Part shown: one piece after another, positions 62,101-64,000 of the stretch | How positions within the stretch are numbered: the stretch's first letter is position 1 | Layout of the letters: each line of letters opens with the position of its first letter | Source of the DNA: Teredinibacter franksiae | GTDB lineage: Bacteria; Pseudomonadota; Gammaproteobacteria; Pseudomonadales; Cellvibrionaceae | Length of the DNA stretch: 64,000 nt | NCBI RefSeq assembly: GCF_014218805.1 | Contig: NZ_JACJUV010000001.1 | Coordinates: 2,430,501-2,494,500, forward strand | Direction of reading: 5' to 3' | The notes under the pieces: model-generated | What the model saw: the letters and a program-made list of their open reading frames with translations, nothing else | The model's database searches: none | What the model was told of the DNA's origin: nothing | Position numbers and translations under genes: made by a program

Positions 62101-63056
62101 TAAGTGTCGGCATGGTGATTGGCAAGCCTCACTATTCAGACTCCACCCAGCTGTTGAGAAACGCGAATATCGCCATGCAGCGTGCAAAAGATCGGGGCCG
62201 CGGCGTTTATCAAATGTTTGACGAAGAAATTCTACAGCACACACTGGATGCCGTTGAACTGGAGAATGACTTAAAGCAAGCCCTAAGGCGTGGGCAGTTC
62301 AGTGTTGTGTACCAGCCCATCGTGGTTGTTGCTACGGGAGAGTTGAGTGGCTTTGAAGTGCTCCTACGCTGGACACATCCAACCCAAGGCATGATCCCGC
62401 CGGACAAATTTATTCCTATGGCGGAACAGTTAGGGTTGATTTTTGATATTGGTCTATGGGTGCTGGAAACGGCCTGTATGCAGTTACACCAATGGAAGCA
62501 CGATTTAGATTTAATGCCGCTGCCAACAATAGCCGTTAATCTTTCCGCGGTACAGCTAGGGCAGGCCGATCTATTACAGCGTATTGATGCCGTTTTTGAG
62601 CGAACGGGGGTAAACCCCAATAATATTAAGCTCGAAATTACAGAGTCGGCGCTGATGAAATTTACCGATACCGTTGACCAACTGTTGGATTCATTGCGCC
62701 AGCGAAATATTGAGCTTGCGATTGACGATTTTGGTACAGGGTATTCGTCACTAAGCTACTTAGATAAATTACCGGTGCAGGTGCTAAAAATTGATCGAGC
62801 ATTTGTTAATGCGCTTTACGATACAAATACGGACAATACGGGCGCACACGAAATAGTGCGCGCTACCATATCACTGGCTCATAACTTAAAAATGCGGGTG
62901 GTTGCGGAAGGCATAGAAACCCAGCAGCAAATGGATGCACTGGAAAGCTATCGTTGTGACTATGCGCAGGGCTATATGATAGCTAAACCACTAGCGCCCG
63001 CATTAGCGACGGAGTACTTACGAAGTTCATCAATAATATCGCTTCCTCATCTTTAG
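59130..63056 (+). CDS. Propeller-sensor protein with GGDEF and EAL domains
   Basis: The 1308-residue protein starts with a signal peptide (TTG start at 59130 with GGAG eight bases upstream). Residues 25-700 form two seven-bladed Reg_prop propellers with repeated (I/L)W(I/L)(G/A)(T/S) blades, and then a Y_Y_Y domain (about 700-785) and a membrane helix (LMWICCFLLILYGFSYL). A coiled coil leads to a GGDEF domain that looks inactive (GSDEF; first metal Asp replaced by Gly in IGGDRFRKIND) and to an EAL domain with intact ligands (EVLLRW, LEITESAL, IDDFGTGYSSL, AEGIET), so c-di-GMP breakdown is likely. This sensor layout is known from Bacteroides glycan sensors. Confidence 0.9.
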   Translation: MRLLMGLFIAVMYASSWAGIHRVHPMYLEENERSDIVSAVATDQYGYLWLASDSGLKRYDGYGFKVFSGDGSEPGVIGTSFINTLMIDSQQRLWAAGTNLNVFDPKTETFSTFIVAGNTAIRAIYEDANGIFWLGGEGFGLTSFNPDTGEVLQRLFNNTNKGFIRKIIAKKGSEEIWVASGAGLYLFNLRNQAYRTYELPLNFAFGEITIRDLKEDDDGFLWVASNDGLFVLNPDTGTYTRYSTESDSPHVLATNALWSLQKDSLGRIWIGTDKKGAYRYDKRRGTMEYLPSSTHNNFHLPPGPIDDIHIEDSGTVWFSVGSYGMYRVSEYVEKFRSYQHNREDARSLAFDNVLGMLEDRDGNIWIATDGGGLDKFDTRTQQFTHLRHDPADPSSISTDSVLALAEDAKGYIWIGTWGGGLNRLNPKTGKIKRILRNPTADKNKTLANNNVFRIVVMEDQRLLMSIWRRGLQIYNPVDGTFEAFFPLDAENLDWIRNFSVNDIVAIDSETFWIAGFQGLELFSLKDKIFKAAAEDITEAINDIHVDRNGIVWLASNAGFYRYSPATLGIEKFTTENGLADDYVVSIEEDDLGYLWLGTRDGLSRFNPRTQEFLSFDVSDGLASTDFNRYSQLKTRDGRMYFGGTTGFSSFDPAHLPRNEHAPSVHLTGLRLAQKIIDSGTNDWLPNSIDHTEELRLPYSQRDIAFDFTALNYISPLKNRYRYRLLGLENEWRDVSSSERRVRYTNLDAGTYTFQVLGSNNEDVWSGAAKELRLKILPAWWETWWARLMWICCFLLILYGFSYLRLRSNKRREKELELMVGEQTAMIKRANRAVVQLNSELEQRVAHRTQELETEIEERKESEERANYIAYHDSLTGLKNRAWLLNHLDHRLMQCRESDTEFSLFFIGGDRFRKINDTHGHILGDKLLLAASDRLKRLLPEGEHAVRLGSDEFTVVIDEVTGTERTFDLAEQIIVAFSEPFIIEKIRMNFSVSVGMVIGKPHYSDSTQLLRNANIAMQRAKDRGRGVYQMFDEEILQHTLDAVELENDLKQALRRGQFSVVYQPIVVVATGELSGFEVLLRWTHPTQGMIPPDKFIPMAEQLGLIFDIGLWVLETACMQLHQWKHDLDLMPLPTIAVNLSAVQLGQADLLQRIDAVFERTGVNPNNIKLEITESALMKFTDTVDQLLDSLRQRNIELAIDDFGTGYSSLSYLDKLPVQVLKIDRAFVNALYDTNTDNTGAHEIVRATISLAHNLKMRVVAEGIETQQQMDALESYRCDYAQGYMIAKPLAPALATEYLRSSSIISLPHL

Positions 63057-63352
63057 GGAGCTTATTTAATTTTTTTTCCTCTGGTTTGTGTGCGGTACGT
63101 TCGTGTGGAGAGTCTGAGGGCATTTGGTGCTCTGCGGACAAGTTTTAACGCCGACCGTAGCCTCCACACAAAGCGCCGAAGAAAAACCCTAATAGGCGTG
63201 GGCCTACAAGTAAAAACAACCAGCTTTGCGGTGCCTTTTCGTAAAAGTCTAAATTCCTTATTGGCAGTGTCAGCTTTCATGGAAGTTGTCAATTTGAACA
63301 GGGCAATGTTGTAATACTATCCGAAGTTATTCGATTACGCGAGAAATCTAAT
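63057..63352. other. Gene-free region with overlapping non-supported ORFs
   Basis: About 296 bases separate the EAL gene from the next gene. ORFs on both strands (63090-63314 plus, 63062-63292 minus) are Arg-rich and look like artefacts. The plus-strand sequence just before ATG 63353 lacks a strong ribosome site. No terminator hairpin was found after the EAL gene. Confidence 0.4.
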
Positions 63353-64000
63353 ATGCGCAGACTGGTTTTGGCAAATCTAATGGTTTTTTTGTCTGCATGT
63401 GGTGCGAGTCAGGTTAAGCAATCCGTGGGGCATAGTGCTGAATTTCAGTATCCGGAAGAAACGGAAAATTTTATAGCCAAAGAGCTTCATGTATATGATG
63501 ACCCTTTGTATGGGGCTTCCTTAGCGTGGTTAGATAAGGCCTATCGGTACGATGTTATCACTCTTTATGTGTACCCTATTCTTGATACGGAGTGGGAGAA
63601 TAAGTTGTCGGTAATCGCCGATGAAATGAATCACGTGTTGGAGGAAGTCAAGTACGGTGTGGAGGCAGGCCACTACAAAGAAGTGTCAGAGGCAATAACG
63701 GTAGGTTTTGAGTTTGAGCACAATGACGTACTTTACGCGGGTATCCGCAGTACCTTCGAGGTGCGTGCAAAAAATGATGTGCTATACGATTCTAATGCTT
63801 ACCTATTTATAGCCGAAGACAAATTTGTGAAATTTAGAACAAGTTTCGATTCGCATATAACCCCAGATTGGAATGGCGACAACGTTGTAAAAGAGATTCT
63901 GCCGAATATTCAAGTTGAACCTGAATCGCCCTATATGAAAAGCTTACGTGATAACCAAAGAGCGGCTGATGAAGCACAAATGGAAGACATAGTAAGGCAG
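63353..64000 (+). CDS. Lipoprotein of unknown function, cut by the window end
   Basis: An open frame of 216 codons begins at ATG 63353 and runs off the window. The first 16 residues are a lipoprotein signal with lipobox LSAC, so the mature protein should be a membrane-anchored lipoprotein. The visible part has charged, beta-rich segments (VYDDPLYGASLAWLD, YDVITLYVYPILDTEWE, GFEFEHNDVLYAGI). I do not recognise the family. Base composition and codon use look like the neighbours. Confidence 0.7.
   Translation, partial: MRRLVLANLMVFLSACGASQVKQSVGHSAEFQYPEETENFIAKELHVYDDPLYGASLAWLDKAYRYDVITLYVYPILDTEWENKLSVIADEMNHVLEEVKYGVEAGHYKEVSEAITVGFEFEHNDVLYAGIRSTFEVRAKNDVLYDSNAYLFIAEDKFVKFRTSFDSHITPDWNGDNVVKEILPNIQVEPESPYMKSLRDNQRAADEAQMEDIVRQ

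Noticed and set aside
63062..63314. Overlapping Arg-rich ORFs on both strands after the EAL gene
   Set aside because: Composition is not protein-like and no ribosome site precedes them; possibly part of an intergenic repeat but I cannot verify copies.
1..64000. Search for tRNA, rRNA, insertion sequences, prophage and toxin-antitoxin or defence genes
   Set aside because: No candidate with supportive motifs was seen by eye in any part of the window.

Overview
The window looks like chromosome of a free-living or symbiotic marine gammaproteobacterium of the Cellvibrionales type (the Saccharophagus/Teredinibacter/Cellvibrio group). The main reasons are a CBM2-CBM5/12-GH45 cellulase with long polyserine linkers, short CBM10-like modules, several TonB-dependent receptors, a TamA/TamB pair and a ligand-gated ion channel. 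That placement is inferred from gene content; no rRNA or tRNA gene is present to confirm it. I see no prophage, insertion sequence, CRISPR array or plasmid backbone.

Layout. 1-7.7 kb (minus strand): a TraF-like outer-membrane protein, then a probable operon transcribed as Omp85/D15 barrel, pentameric ligand-gated ion channel, large MscS-family mechanosensitive channel. 8.1-13.6 kb: tamA-tamB, with a recent-looking tandem duplication inside tamB. 13.7-17.9 kb: an AraC regulator divergent from a stand-alone LpxC, followed by an exported EEP-family phosphoesterase, a DUF5329 protein and a SYLF protein. 18.1-24.1 kb: an AraC-rich area with an M19 dipeptidase, an OprB-type porin and visible gene decay (an AraC DNA-binding fragment running into an amidohydrolase tail). 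24.2-33.4 kb: outer-membrane and envelope genes (DUF502, a ClsC-like phospholipase D lipoprotein, a DUF3857/transglutaminase protein with a TPR partner, DUF554) and a catalase. 33.6-37.5 kb: poorly characterised genes, one broken by a frameshift, and a CBS-domain protein.

37.9-46.7 kb (minus strand) is a metal-homeostasis block: a BlaI-type repressor with an M56 protease that carries an unusual C-terminal DUF3313-like domain, an OprC-type copper receptor, a ZnuD-like His-rich zinc receptor with a candidate Zur box, and the zur gene. 47-50 kb holds a DUF3014 protein and the cellulase. 50.1-54.2 kb is a thiamine-salvage operon behind a TPP riboswitch: TonB receptor, YkoF-like thiamine-binding protein, PnuT permease and thiamine-kinase-like enzyme. 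54.4-55.3 kb encodes two complementary bacterioferritin subunits. 55.9-63.1 kb is a c-di-GMP cluster: two diguanylate cyclases sharing an uncharacterised periplasmic sensor domain, one of which has four CBM10-like mini-repeats inserted in it, and a two-component-propeller/GGDEF/EAL protein. The window ends inside a lipoprotein gene.

The most novel-looking items are the sensory c-di-GMP cluster with the repeat insertion, the M56-DUF3313 fusion beside the copper receptor, and the operon joining a ligand-gated channel to a mechanosensitive channel. All functional statements come from reading motifs by eye; no database search was possible.
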